NCBI RefSeq assembly: GCF_019312595.1
Contig: NZ_JAHWDQ010000002.1
Location: 1 to 64,000 of the forward strand
Length of the DNA: 64,000 nucleotides
Reading direction: 5' to 3'
Source: Zhongshania aquimaris
Lineage (GTDB): Bacteria; Pseudomonadota; Gammaproteobacteria; Pseudomonadales; Spongiibacteraceae
In this document: positions 49,155-58,054 of the stretch, in pieces
Numbering within the stretch: the stretch's first letter is position 1
Layout: every line of letters starts with the position of its first letter
Program-made: the position numbers and the translations under genes
Notes under the pieces: model-generated
The model's database searches: none
What the model was told of the DNA's origin: nothing
What the model saw: only the letters and a program-made list of their open reading frames with translations

Positions 49155-49766
49155 CTAACGTCCTAACATGCCTTGTTCAACGATAAAACTGACAATGTCT
49201 GCAACGCCACTACCGTCCTTTAAATTACTAAAAATAAATGGTTTGTCACCGCGCATTTTTTTGGCGTCTCTTTCCATCACACCCAGATCGGCGCCAACCA
49301 AAGGTGCCAAATCGGTTTTATTAATGACCAATAAATCTGAGCGGGTAATACCGGGGCCACCCTTGCGCGGGATTTTATCGCCTGCGGAGACGTCGATAAC
49401 GTAGATGGTTAAGTCAGATAATTCGGGGCTGAAGGTGGCCGCCAGATTGTCTCCGCCACTTTCGATCATAACCAGTTCAAGGTCGGGAAAACGATTGTTT
49501 AACTCTGCCACCGCAGATAGATTCATAGAGGCGTCTTCGCGAATTGCTGTGTGTGGACAGCCGCCGGTTTCTACCCCAAGAATGCGATCTTGCGAAAGCA
49601 CCTCGTGGCGCAATAAAAACTCCGCGTCTTCACGGGTATAAATATCATTAGTAATAACCGCGATATCAAAGCGCTCTCGCAATTCTGCACACAAGGTTTT
49701 AACTAAGGCCGTTTTTCCCGAACCAACCGGACCGCCAATCCCGAGCCGCAAAGCAGGCTTTTTCAT
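49155..49766 (-). CDS. ureG: Urease accessory GTPase UreG
   Basis: A 203-residue SIMIBI GTPase that delivers nickel to urease in complex with UreE, UreF and Ure[19 protein letters not shown] is the P-loop, [17 protein letters not shown] and [16 protein letters not shown] (Cys-Pro-His nickel site) follow, and [16 protein letters not shown] is the guanine-specificity motif. ATG 49766 has GGAG 8 nt upstream. Confidence 0.98.
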   Translation of the reverse strand: MKKPALRLGIGGPVGSGKTALVKTLCAELRERFDIAVITNDIYTREDAEFLLRHEVLSQDRILGVETGGCPHTAIREDASMNLSAVAELNNRFPDLELVMIESGGDNLAATFSPELSDLTIYVIDVSAGDKIPRKGGPGITRSDLLVINKTDLAPLVGADLGVMERDAKKMRGDKPFIFSNLKDGSGVADIVSFIVEQGMLGR

Positions 49767-49819
49767 AATTCTTACTCCAACGCTAAAAATCAAAAATTTT
49801 GCGAAATTCTCGCGCTCTG

Positions 49820-50488
49820 CTAAGAGCGAAACAATCTTGAATACTGGGTCTCATGTTGCATCGAGGCCATCGCCAATCCTGGCAGGCCGGCGCCAATATC
49901 GTCGTCATTACGCTTAAAGGCATCGGCAACCGTCTTTTCTAAACACGGCATCAAGGCCATAAGTAATCGCTGACCGTCGGTTTGCCCAAGCGGGACTAAT
50001 TTAATTGCCGCCGCCGTCTGATTTTCCAGCCAGCTCCACGCAAATCCATACAAGGCATCATCGTCATTTATCTCGAAATGCTGCGCCGCCATCGCAAAGC
50101 CTGTAGCAAAACTGATGGCCTCACCCTTGGGCCATTGCAAGGCTGCGGGTAGTTCTAAGGAAACCAATAGACGTAATAGTGCCTCGCCCATTTGCACATC
50201 TTCTAACAGCAATTCACGGGACTCCCTTGCCGCCTGCAATGTGTCGTTCCAATGCTGCACTGCTAACACATCGCCTCGCCGCCACGCGGCTAAAAGCCGC
50301 AACATGACCGGCAGATCTAAACCTCCCATACTGTGACTCAAGACTTCGCCAATCCAATCGACTGCGCCATCCATATCGCGAACCCAAGCGCGCTCTACCG
50401 CATATTCCAGACCTTGCGAATACGCGTAGGCGCCCACTGGCAATGCCGGACTAACCAACTGCATAAGGTGCAATAGCGGCTTAGCCAT
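49820..50488 (-). CDS. ureF: Urease accessory protein UreF
   Basis: A 222-residue all-helical chaperone. [28 protein letters not shown] is the family N-terminus and ends correctly only with ATG 50488, which overlaps the ureE stop by 8 nt. [16 protein letters not shown] and the C-terminal [17 protein letters not shown] are further landmarks. It acts as GTPase-activating partner of UreG during nickel insertion. Confidence 0.96.
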   Translation of the reverse strand: MAKPLLHLMQLVSPALPVGAYAYSQGLEYAVERAWVRDMDGAVDWIGEVLSHSMGGLDLPVMLRLLAAWRRGDVLAVQHWNDTLQAARESRELLLEDVQMGEALLRLLVSLELPAALQWPKGEAISFATGFAMAAQHFEINDDDALYGFAWSWLENQTAAAIKLVPLGQTDGQRLLMALMPCLEKTVADAFKRNDDDIGAGLPGLAMASMQHETQYSRLFRS

Positions 50489-50984
50489 GGGCGTGCTCGT
50501 GGGAGTGGGTGTGCTTACTTTCAGGGAAATGACCGGAGGAATGGTCATGGGAATGACTGTGACCGCCGCTACTGTGGTATGCCCCATTTTCAGGGTGAAA
50601 GGTTTTATCGGTGACTAACACTGTAAGGCCCAAGCCTCGCAGCATATCGTCCAATACATGATCGTGCTGATAGCGCAATTCGCCGACTTCAATTTGCAAT
50701 GGCACATGGCGATTGCCCAAGTGATACGCTGCCTTGGCTAACAGCAACGCGTCGTCACTGCGCACCTCTGACACGGTTTCTTCAGCCGCGACCACCAACA
50801 CGTTCTCGCCGCTGTTTGCGACCAGAATTTCGCCATCGGCGAGCACTTTGCCCCGCTCAACAAACCACGCGACATCTAAACCGCACAGCGTTTTTGCGCG
50901 GAAACGGCTGCGCTGCCGCTCCTGATAATTTAATACCAAGCGAATATCGCTAGTACCAACACCTAGTTTGTAGCATTCCAACAT
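50481..50984 (-). CDS. ureE: Urease nickel metallochaperone UreE
   Basis: A 167-residue dimeric nickel carrier. The N-terminal half binds the partner; YHLGNRHVPLQIEVGELRYQHDHVLDDMLRGLG holds the interfacial histidine. The C-terminus is a His-rich tail (HSHSHDHSSGH and [10 protein letters not shown]) that stores Ni2+. ATG 50984 has AAGGA 8 nt upstream; the frame starts at 51,002. Confidence 0.97.
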   Translation of the reverse strand: MLECYKLGVGTSDIRLVLNYQERQRSRFRAKTLCGLDVAWFVERGKVLADGEILVANSGENVLVVAAEETVSEVRSDDALLLAKAAYHLGNRHVPLQIEVGELRYQHDHVLDDMLRGLGLTVLVTDKTFHPENGAYHSSGGHSHSHDHSSGHFPESKHTHSHEHAHG

Positions 50985-51011
50985 GGTTAAATCCTTATTC
51001 ACACAGCCCCA

Positions 51012-52715
51012 TTAAAACAGGCAGTACAATTGCGCTAACGGCAGCTCACTAGCGGGTTCACAAATCAACAACTGACCGTCTGCACGCACTTCATAGGTGT
51101 CGGGATCCACTTCCATCACCGGCTGATAATTATTTAGCACCATGTCGGCCTTGCTTACCTTGCGGCAATTTTTTACCGCGACTAAAGGTCGCTCTAAACC
51201 CAGCTCGCTTGCGATATCTGCATCGATGGCCGCCTGGCTCACAAAGCTCACCGAGGTCTGCACACAGGCTTTACCAAAGGCGCCAAACATCATGCGGTAG
51301 TGCACCGGCTGCGGCGTGGGAATAGACGCATTTGGATCGCCCATCGGCGCCGCAGCGATGGCACCACCTTTAATAATCATCGACGGTTTAATGCCGAAAA
51401 ATGCCGGCTTCCACAGTACCAAATCCGCCAGCTTACCCACTTCTATCGAGCCCACCTCATGGGAAATACCGTGGGCTATAGCGGGATTGATGGTGTATTT
51501 AGAAATATAGCGGCGGGCGCGAAAGTTATCGCTGCCATTGCTGTCTTCGGCGAGCGGACCGCGCTGTACTTTCATTTTGTGGGCGGTCTGCCACGTTCTG
51601 CACACCACCTCGCCGACCCGCCCCATGGCTTGGGAGTCTGACGAAATCATCGAGAACGCGCCGAGATCATGAAGAATATCTTCTGCCGCAATGGTCTCTT
51701 TGCGAATCCGCGAGTCGGCAAACGCAACGTCTTCCGGAATATTTGGATCGAGATGATGACAGACCATGAGCATATCCAAATGCTCGTCCACCGTGTTCAC
51801 GGTGTAAGGCCGTGTTGGATTAGTAGAAGACGGCAGTACATTGGCGGAACCGCAGGCTTTTATAATGTCTGGTGCGTGACCACCGCCGGCACCTTCGGTG
51901 TGGTAGGTGTGAATCGTCCGCCCTTTAAATGCGTCTAAGGTGTCTTCCACAAAACCCGATTCGTTTAGGGTGTCGGTGTGAATCGCCACCTGCACATCGT
52001 ATTTTTCTGCCACGCTCAAACAGCAGTCTATCGACGCGGGTGTGGTGCCCCAATCTTCGTGCAGTTTTAAACCCATTGCGCCGGCTTGTAATTGCTCCTC
52101 CAAGGCACCCGGCAAACTCGCATTACCTTTGCCGAGAAACCCCAAATTCATCGGAAAGCTTTCTGCAGCCTGCAACATTTTGCCGATATGCCAAGCACCC
52201 GGTGTGCAGGTGGTGGCATTGGTGCCGGTTGCCGGGCCGGTGCCGCCGCCCAACATAGTGGTGACGCCGCTCATCAGCGCTTCTTCAACTTGCTGGGGAC
52301 AAATAAAATGAATATGGGCGTCGATGGCGCCCGCCGTTAAGATTTGACCTTCGCCGGCAATAACCTCGGTACAGGGGCCAATAATAATGTCGATATTTGG
52401 CTGAATGTCGGGATTCCCCGCCTTGCCAATAGCAACAATACGGCCGGCTTTAATCGCGACGTCAGCTTTCACCACACCCCAGTGATCTAAAATCAGCGCA
52501 TTGGTAATGACCGTGTCCGGGGTAAATTCGCGCCCCAGCTGGCTTTGCCCCATACCGTCGCGAATAACTTTACCGCCGCCAAACTTTACTTCCTCACCGT
52601 AGGTGGTGAAGTCTTTTTCTACTTCAAGCCACAGTTCGGTATCGGCAAGACGAACCTTGTCACCTACCGTGGGGCCGTACATATCCGCATAGGCGCGGCG
52701 ATCAATCGTCGTCAT
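51012..52715 (-). CDS. ureC: Urease alpha subunit
   Basis: The 567-residue catalytic subunit, hydrolysing urea to ammonia and carbamate. The first nickel ligands are in [14 protein letters not shown], the carbamylated lysine in [17 protein letters not shown], further ligands in [14 protein letters not shown] and [14 protein letters not shown]. The flap cysteine/histidine block is [22 protein letters not shown]. It overlaps ureB by 4 nt (ATGA). The length is standard. Confidence 0.99.
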   Translation of the reverse strand: MTTIDRRAYADMYGPTVGDKVRLADTELWLEVEKDFTTYGEEVKFGGGKVIRDGMGQSQLGREFTPDTVITNALILDHWGVVKADVAIKAGRIVAIGKAGNPDIQPNIDIIIGPCTEVIAGEGQILTAGAIDAHIHFICPQQVEEALMSGVTTMLGGGTGPATGTNATTCTPGAWHIGKMLQAAESFPMNLGFLGKGNASLPGALEEQLQAGAMGLKLHEDWGTTPASIDCCLSVAEKYDVQVAIHTDTLNESGFVEDTLDAFKGRTIHTYHTEGAGGGHAPDIIKACGSANVLPSSTNPTRPYTVNTVDEHLDMLMVCHHLDPNIPEDVAFADSRIRKETIAAEDILHDLGAFSMISSDSQAMGRVGEVVCRTWQTAHKMKVQRGPLAEDSNGSDNFRARRYISKYTINPAIAHGISHEVGSIEVGKLADLVLWKPAFFGIKPSMIIKGGAIAAAPMGDPNASIPTPQPVHYRMMFGAFGKACVQTSVSFVSQAAIDADIASELGLERPLVAVKNCRKVSKADMVLNNYQPVMEVDPDTYEVRADGQLLICEPASELPLAQLYCLF

Positions 52716-53044
52716 GATGTTGCCCCTGCTGCCGCGTTATCCAAGGCGCCCATCACGTCGCCGCGAAAACCATACACTTCGCGCTTACCAGCCAAGGCCA
52801 CTAACTCAACCTCGCGACTCTGGCCCGGCTCAAAGCGCACGGCTGTTCCCGCCGCAATGTTTAAACGAAAACCTCGACTCGCCTCGCGGTCAAATTTCAG
52901 CGCCAAATTGGTTTCAAAAAAATGGTAGTGGGAGCCAACCTGAATCGGTCGATCACCGCTGTTAGCGACGTCTATCGTGCAGGTTTCGCGTCCCGCGTTC
53001 AGCACGATATCACCCTGCGCTATTTGCATTTCACCTGGAATCAT
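52712..53044 (-). CDS. ureB: Urease beta subunit
   Basis: A 110-residue structural subunit. [19 protein letters not shown] starts at ATG 53044 after GGGAGG; the frame runs on to 53,086 but lacks homology. [17 protein letters not shown] and [16 protein letters not shown] are diagnostic, and [11 protein letters not shown] is near the end. Confidence 0.98.
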   Translation of the reverse strand: MIPGEMQIAQGDIVLNAGRETCTIDVANSGDRPIQVGSHYHFFETNLALKFDREASRGFRLNIAAGTAVRFEPGQSREVELVALAGKREVYGFRGDVMGALDNAAAGATS

Positions 53045-53082
53045 AAAGCCTCCCTTGCTGCAGCTAAGCGCTGCCAAATTCG

Positions 53083-53385
53083 TCAAACAATCGGATTGTG
53101 CACGGTCACGAGTTTGGTGCCATCGGGGAAGGTGGCTTCAACCTGTACCTCGTGAATCATTTCAGCAACACCGTCCATCACATCGTCGCGCCCCAATACT
53201 TCGCGGCCTGCACTCATCATCTCAGCCACGGTGCGGCCCTCCCTGGCGCCCTCCATCACTTCGGCGGAAATCAGCGCAATCGCCTCGGGATAATTTAGTT
53301 TCAGGCCCTTGGCTTTGCGGCGTTCAGCCAGCAGCGCCGCCGTAAAAATTAATAGTTTATCTTTGTCTCTAGGACTCAGTTCCAT
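53083..53385 (-). CDS. ureA: Urease gamma subunit
   Basis: A 100-residue structural subunit. [35 protein letters not shown] is the family start, and [16 protein letters not shown] and [14 protein letters not shown] the middle and end. Separate ureA, ureB and ureC genes are the usual bacterial arrangement. Confidence 0.98.
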   Translation of the reverse strand: MELSPRDKDKLLIFTAALLAERRKAKGLKLNYPEAIALISAEVMEGAREGRTVAEMMSAGREVLGRDDVMDGVAEMIHEVQVEATFPDGTKLVTVHNPIV

Positions 53386-53431
53386 CGCTTAACTTCCCGT
53401 CTTTATCAATCTTGTAATCGCTAACCAGCGC

Positions 53432-54361
53432 TTAGGTATTCCAAATTCGCGGCGGACACGCCTTCCGTCCGTTTAACAAAGGCCGCAGTTGCGACCACAA
53501 CCAAATAAAGCCTTTGCGACACTGCTCTGGTGAATCGCCTATGTAACGCGCTAAGAAAATATCGCGCTTTTGAGATAAGCCCCACTCCGCCGCCAACCAG
53601 CCTTTGCTAGCAACAAGTTCTGCTAAACCGTCGCGCAAGGTATCCATCACATCTTGATCACATTGCACCGTAGCAAATAGGGTGCCGCACACCGACATCC
53701 CACCCATCCCCCAGGGTGCGTCTAGCATTCTGCTGCCACCCAGCCATTCGGTGCGCTCATTAAGGACAGGCACACCATCGCGACTGATAGCAATTTTCTG
53801 TAAGCAACGTCCGCGTCCAAAGCCCTCGCCACTGGCGCGACGACCCAGCACGACAATATCCCAGGCACATAAACGAGCATCACCATGCAGGTGAAACTGA
53901 TTGCTCAACTCTGCCTCAGCACCTTCAAAAACAATGGTTTCCTGAGGCAACCATTCAAGACAGGCACCGCTTGCCACACTGGCTGACACGCCCTGCGACT
54001 GAGCTGTCTTCGCGGTGTCGCTGCGATAAACCTTGCCCGCCGAGGGGGTGGTCAACAGTGCCTGCGCACGAGTATCTAGCTCTAAACTCACACGCAAAGC
54101 ATCGCCCGGCACCATGCCGCCGGGGGGATGCAAAAGATAGACATGACAGCAATCGTCTTCCGGATAAAATGGTCGCTGCACCCGCAGCGGCCCCTTATGT
54201 AAAGACCGCACCAAATCTGTGCGATTTTTATTGGGACGAAACAGCAACTCGATTGATGCCTGCCAAGACTTGGTCGGTATCAATTCTGCGCCGCTAAGCG
54301 GCGGTATCTCTTGTGTGGGAGCGAGAGCCGTCAACGGCCAATCCTTATCGTTATGAAACAT
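53432..54361 (-). CDS. ureD: Urease accessory protein UreD
   Basis: A 309-residue chaperone that binds apo-urease. The central LHKGPLRVQRPFYPEDDCCHVYLLHPPGGMVPGD block and ALLTTPSAGKVYRSD are characteristic. SGACLEWLPQETIVFEGAE follows. ATG 54361 lacks a good Shine-Dalgarno sequence, so the start is uncertain. It is the first gene of ureDABCEFG-nicO and lies about 35 nt after the predicted sigma-54 start site. Confidence 0.95.
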   Translation of the reverse strand: MFHNDKDWPLTALAPTQEIPPLSGAELIPTKSWQASIELLFRPNKNRTDLVRSLHKGPLRVQRPFYPEDDCCHVYLLHPPGGMVPGDALRVSLELDTRAQALLTTPSAGKVYRSDTAKTAQSQGVSASVASGACLEWLPQETIVFEGAEAELSNQFHLHGDARLCAWDIVVLGRRASGEGFGRGRCLQKIAISRDGVPVLNERTEWLGGSRMLDAPWGMGGMSVCGTLFATVQCDQDVMDTLRDGLAELVASKGWLAAEWGLSQKRDIFLARYIGDSPEQCRKGFIWLWSQLRPLLNGRKACPPRIWNT

Positions 54362-54611
54362 TCAAGGGCATTACGCAGCACGTACACCGAGTTTAGGCAG
54401 AAGCAAAAGCAATATCTGGGCCATCACTGTGCACGGTAAATGGGCGCTGCGCCATATCGGTTCTGGAATTTGCCGATGTCGCACCAATTGAAAGCAATGC
54501 GACTGACGATTTAGCCTCAGACGTCAGACTTCCAACGTCAAGCGAGCCCATACACCTCCCACCCAGCGCCAATAAACGATACACTTAGCCGCATTAATGA
54601 GGTGACTACAC
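54362..54611. other. Divergent region between ureD and ubiK
   Basis: It holds the sigma-54-like promoter of ureD, a GACGTC-type palindrome at about 54,513-54,545 (CAGACGTCAGACTTCC) and an inverted repeat GTCGCA/TGCGAC around 54,479-54,506 that includes GCACC. No additional gene is seen. Confidence 0.6.
54408..54423 (-). promoter_or_regulatory. Sigma-54 promoter of the urease operon
   Basis: The minus strand reads TGGCCCAGATATTGCT. It keeps TGGC at -24, TTGCT at -12 and exact GG-N10-GC spacing. The predicted start is near 54,396. A near-match to the NtrC spacing (GCAC-N7-GGGC at 54,431) lies close upstream and has one mismatch. Confidence 0.7.
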
Positions 54612-54875
54612 ATGGCCAAACCCGATTTTATTTCTCAGCTCGCTCAACAAGCTGGCCGCTTAATCAATAATGGTCCTGAAATTCAGCAGGACATAGAAGA
54701 AAAAGTACAGGTCTTGCTGCAGGGCGGATTTAGTCGCTTAAACATGGTGTCGCGCGACGAATTTGACGCCCAAGTCGCGGTGCTTAATCGCACTCGCAGC
54801 AAACTGGAGGCCTTGGAAAAGCAGCTTGCCGAACTAACAGCCCAGCTGGAAAACCAAAACACGAGCAATCGCTAA
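54612..54875 (+). CDS. ubiK: Ubiquinone biosynthesis accessory factor UbiK
   Basis: An 87-residue BMFP/YqiC-family protein. FISQLAQQAGRLI starts the N-terminal helix, QVLLQGGFSRLNMVSRDEFDAQV is the conserved core and the C-terminus is a leucine-zipper coiled coil (LNRTRSKLEALEKQLAEL). Such proteins form trimers with UbiJ and support aerobic ubiquinone synthesis at lipid surfaces. GAGGTGA lies 6 nt before ATG 54612. Confidence 0.94.
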   Translation: MAKPDFISQLAQQAGRLINNGPEIQQDIEEKVQVLLQGGFSRLNMVSRDEFDAQVAVLNRTRSKLEALEKQLAELTAQLENQNTSNR

Positions 54876-54954
54876 GCGTCGATAAAAAAGGTATTACAAT
54901 CGCTACACTAGGGATTCGTGCAGCTACCATTCCGCAGCCTTCAAGGATGAAGAC

Positions 54955-56436
54955 ATGCCTCTCGCCACTGTATACAGCCGCGCCAAACTCGGTATCAACG
55001 CTCCGCTAGTGACCGTTGAAGTCCATTTGTCCGGCGGACTTCCCGCCTTCAATATTGTTGGCCTACCCGAAGCCACCGTTCGCGAGAGTCGCGACCGAGT
55101 TCGCTCTGCTCTGATTAATTCGCGCTTTGACTTTCCCGTTAGCCGCATCACCGTCAATTTGGCGCCCGCCGACTTACCCAAAGAAGGCGGCCGCTTTGAC
55201 CTCCCCATTGCAATCGGCATTTTACTCGCGTCGGGACAGGTGCCAGCGGCGCCATTAAAAGATTTAGAATTGATTGGCGAATTGGGCCTGAGCGGTGAAC
55301 TCCGCGCCGTCGATGCCGCGTTGCCGGCGGCCATCCAAGCTAATGCCGCAGGTCATATATTGATTTTGCCTGCTGCCAATAGCGGACTTGCCTCCATTGT
55401 CGACGACACCGGCCTGCGCGAAGCGGAGTCCTTACTTGCGGTGGCCGCCCATCTACACGGCCAGCAAGTGCTGCCATTTGCAGGCGCCAGTGCAGACCCC
55501 ATCGACAGCGATCACTACCCCGATCTCGCTGACGTAAAAGGACAAACCGGCGCCAAACGCGCATTGGAAATCGCGGCGGCCGGTGGCCACAGCTTGCTGT
55601 TAAGCGGCCCGCCGGGAACGGGGAAAACCTTGCTAGCAAACCGCCTGCCCGGCATTTTGCCACCCTTAACAGAATCCGAGCGTCTAGATATCGCCACCGT
55701 GCAATCGGTGGCGGGCAAACCACTGCGTCTACATCGCCCGTTTCGCGCCCCACACCACACCGCGTCGGCGGCGGCACTTGTCGGCGGTGGCAGCTATCCT
55801 CGCCCCGGAGAGATCTCCCTCGCTCACAACGGGGTTTTATTTCTGGACGAATTACCGGAATACCCGCGCAAGGTATTAGAAGTGCTGCGCGAACCCATGG
55901 AATCCGGCGAAGTGATTATTTCCCGCGCCGCCCAGCAATTAAAATTTCCCGCTAAATTCCAATTGGTCGCGGCCATGAATCCCTGCCCCTGCGGCTATGA
56001 CGGCGATGAAAACAAAGATTGTCGCTGTACCCCCGACCAAATTCAGCGTTACCGCAGCAAATTGTCGGGGCCGCTTTTAGACCGAATTGATTTACGCATC
56101 AACGTACCTAGGCTGCCACCGGGTGTGTTGCAATCCGATAACAAGGCGGAAAGTAGCGCAGCTGTTCGAGAGCGGGTATGCAAGGCGCGAGCTCGCCAGC
56201 ATCAGCGCAGTCCAAATATAAATGCTCGACTGAGTGCGGACGAGGTCGCCAATTTTTGTCCGCTCGATAGGCCCAGCAAGCAATTCATGCTGCGCGCTGA
56301 GCAAAAATTAGGCCTCAGCGCCCGCGCCCACCACCGCCTTATTAAAATTGCGCGAACCATTGCAGACCTTGCTGGCGACCAAAACATCAGCCTTGCTCAC
56401 TTGCAGGAAGCCATGATTTATCGAGGTGACCAATAG
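54955..56436 (+). CDS. comM: YifB/ComM-family magnesium-chelatase-like AAA+ ATPase
   Basis: A 493-residue helicase family protein; ComM drives branch migration in natural transformation in Vibrio. The N-terminal VEVHLSGGLPAFNIVGLPEATVRESRDRVRSAL is diagnostic. LLSGPPGTGKTLLANRLPG is Walker A, GVLFLDELPEY the Walker B, and AAMNPCPCGYDGD...CRC the Cys-rich zinc motif of the family. The C-terminus (ARAHHRLIKIARTIADLAG) ends the lid. It is 79 nt after ubiK, as in Pseudomonas. Confidence 0.95.
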   Translation: MPLATVYSRAKLGINAPLVTVEVHLSGGLPAFNIVGLPEATVRESRDRVRSALINSRFDFPVSRITVNLAPADLPKEGGRFDLPIAIGILLASGQVPAAPLKDLELIGELGLSGELRAVDAALPAAIQANAAGHILILPAANSGLASIVDDTGLREAESLLAVAAHLHGQQVLPFAGASADPIDSDHYPDLADVKGQTGAKRALEIAAAGGHSLLLSGPPGTGKTLLANRLPGILPPLTESERLDIATVQSVAGKPLRLHRPFRAPHHTASAAALVGGGSYPRPGEISLAHNGVLFLDELPEYPRKVLEVLREPMESGEVIISRAAQQLKFPAKFQLVAAMNPCPCGYDGDENKDCRCTPDQIQRYRSKLSGPLLDRIDLRINVPRLPPGVLQSDNKAESSAAVRERVCKARARQHQRSPNINARLSADEVANFCPLDRPSKQFMLRAEQKLGLSARAHHRLIKIARTIADLAGDQNISLAHLQEAMIYRGDQ

Positions 56437-56537
56437 GCCCGCTTTAACTCACCCGCATAGGCAACATTACTGATCCCCTTCGCTAGTTGCGAATTGTAGA
56501 CTCCTTGCTATAAACAGATAACAAGGCACTAAAAACA

Positions 56538-57794
56538 ATGCCAAGCGTCCTAGTGGTAGAAGACAACGCGGCGCTAGCTAGCATGGCGAAAGCGATCCTC
56601 GAAGATATTCTTGGCTTCACGGCGTGTATCGCCCGAAACGGCGCTGAGGCCAAATCCCTACTAAAGAATAATCCCGAGCGCTTCACCGTCGCACTGGTTG
56701 ACCTGAACCTTCCCGATGCGCCGAACGGCGAAATAGTCCCTGTTGTACAGTCATACGATATTCCGGTGATTGTTCTCACCGGTTATTTCGGCGACGAATT
56801 ACGCAAAAATATGATTGAACTGGGTGTAGTCGATTACGTGCTTAAGAAAAACATGAGCGCCTATGAATACGCCTGCCATCTAGCGCAGCGTGTGCATCGC
56901 AATTACTCGACCAAAGTCCTTATCGTCGACGATTCGAAGTCGGCATTATTAATGCTGAAGCGACATCTGGAGATCCAACGCCTGCAGGTTATCACCGCCG
57001 AAAACGGAAAAGATGCCTTGCTAAAAATGACAGCGCATCCCGATATCAAACTCGTTATCACAGATTACAATATGCCAGAAATGGATGGCTTCGAACTTAT
57101 TCAACAACTTAGAACACGCCATCCCAAAGACCAGCTCGCTATAATTGGCCTATCCAGCTCTGGGGAGGCGCGACTGTCCGCCCAACTCCTTAAGAGTGGC
57201 GCCAATGACTTTATTGGCAAACCGTTTAGCTATGAGGAGTTGCTGTGCCGCGTCAACCAAAATCTCGATTACCTCGATCACATTCAAGATATTCGTGACG
57301 CCGCCAACCGCGACTACCTAACTAAACTTCACAATCGTCGCTATTTCTTTAACCACGGCAAACTATTGCACCAAAAAGCCCAGTTTCAAGAAACACCGCT
57401 ATCTTTAGCCATGATTGATATTGACCACTTTAAAAAAATTAACGACCGCTATGGCCACGAGGCGGGTGATACCGCATTAAAACACATGGCGGATCTACTA
57501 CGTGGTGAGTTTCCAGATGACCTCGTTGCTCGTTTTGGTGGTGAAGAATTCTGTATTCTGAGCACCACCGGTAGCGATGATACTTATAAACGCTTTGACG
57601 AATTTAGGCGCAAAGTGGCAGACAGCCGCATAGAAGATGATAACTACCAATTCGGATTTTCTGTCAGTATTGGTATTTCCAGTGTGCAAAGTGAAAAGCT
57701 AGATGCCAGTATCCACGCCGCAGACCTCAACCTCTATCGAGCCAAAGAACAGGGAAGAAACCAAGTCATTTCCAGCTGCCAACCTGAGCGCTAG
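56538..57794 (+). CDS. Diguanylate cyclase with two receiver domains
   Basis: A 418-residue response regulator. REC1 spans about 3-120 with phospho-acceptor Asp55 in VALVDLNLP. REC2 spans about 126-245 with Asp176 in LVITDYNMPEMDG, and DDSKSA and GKPF motifs. The GGDEF domain covers 255-416 with GGEEF at 334-338 (active form) and DIDHFKKIND. The c-di-GMP inhibitory RxxD motif is missing: residues 325-328 are FPDD. No membrane segment is present. The partner histidine kinase is not in the window. Confidence 0.95.
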   Translation: MPSVLVVEDNAALASMAKAILEDILGFTACIARNGAEAKSLLKNNPERFTVALVDLNLPDAPNGEIVPVVQSYDIPVIVLTGYFGDELRKNMIELGVVDYVLKKNMSAYEYACHLAQRVHRNYSTKVLIVDDSKSALLMLKRHLEIQRLQVITAENGKDALLKMTAHPDIKLVITDYNMPEMDGFELIQQLRTRHPKDQLAIIGLSSSGEARLSAQLLKSGANDFIGKPFSYEELLCRVNQNLDYLDHIQDIRDAANRDYLTKLHNRRYFFNHGKLLHQKAQFQETPLSLAMIDIDHFKKINDRYGHEAGDTALKHMADLLRGEFPDDLVARFGGEEFCILSTTGSDDTYKRFDEFRRKVADSRIEDDNYQFGFSVSIGISSVQSEKLDASIHAADLNLYRAKEQGRNQVISSCQPER

Positions 57795-58054
57795 CAGCAC
57801 GCCCAACGCTTTCACTCTCGCTCGACCAACGATAGTACTAGCCCAGTCAATTATCCGGCCCGATAAAAGGCCACATAAACCTGTATCTCGCAGCCATACT
57901 GATTCCCGAAAGCGCATGTAATGAAGACGGTGGATAGTTTTGAGGCACCAGAGCGAAGCACCTGATTAATATCCAAGGCAGCGGTTCTTCCCCTGCTTCG
58001 CCCCTGCTACAATGCCCAGCCTTTTCACCCCTCGGCCTTGGACACAGCAACCGC

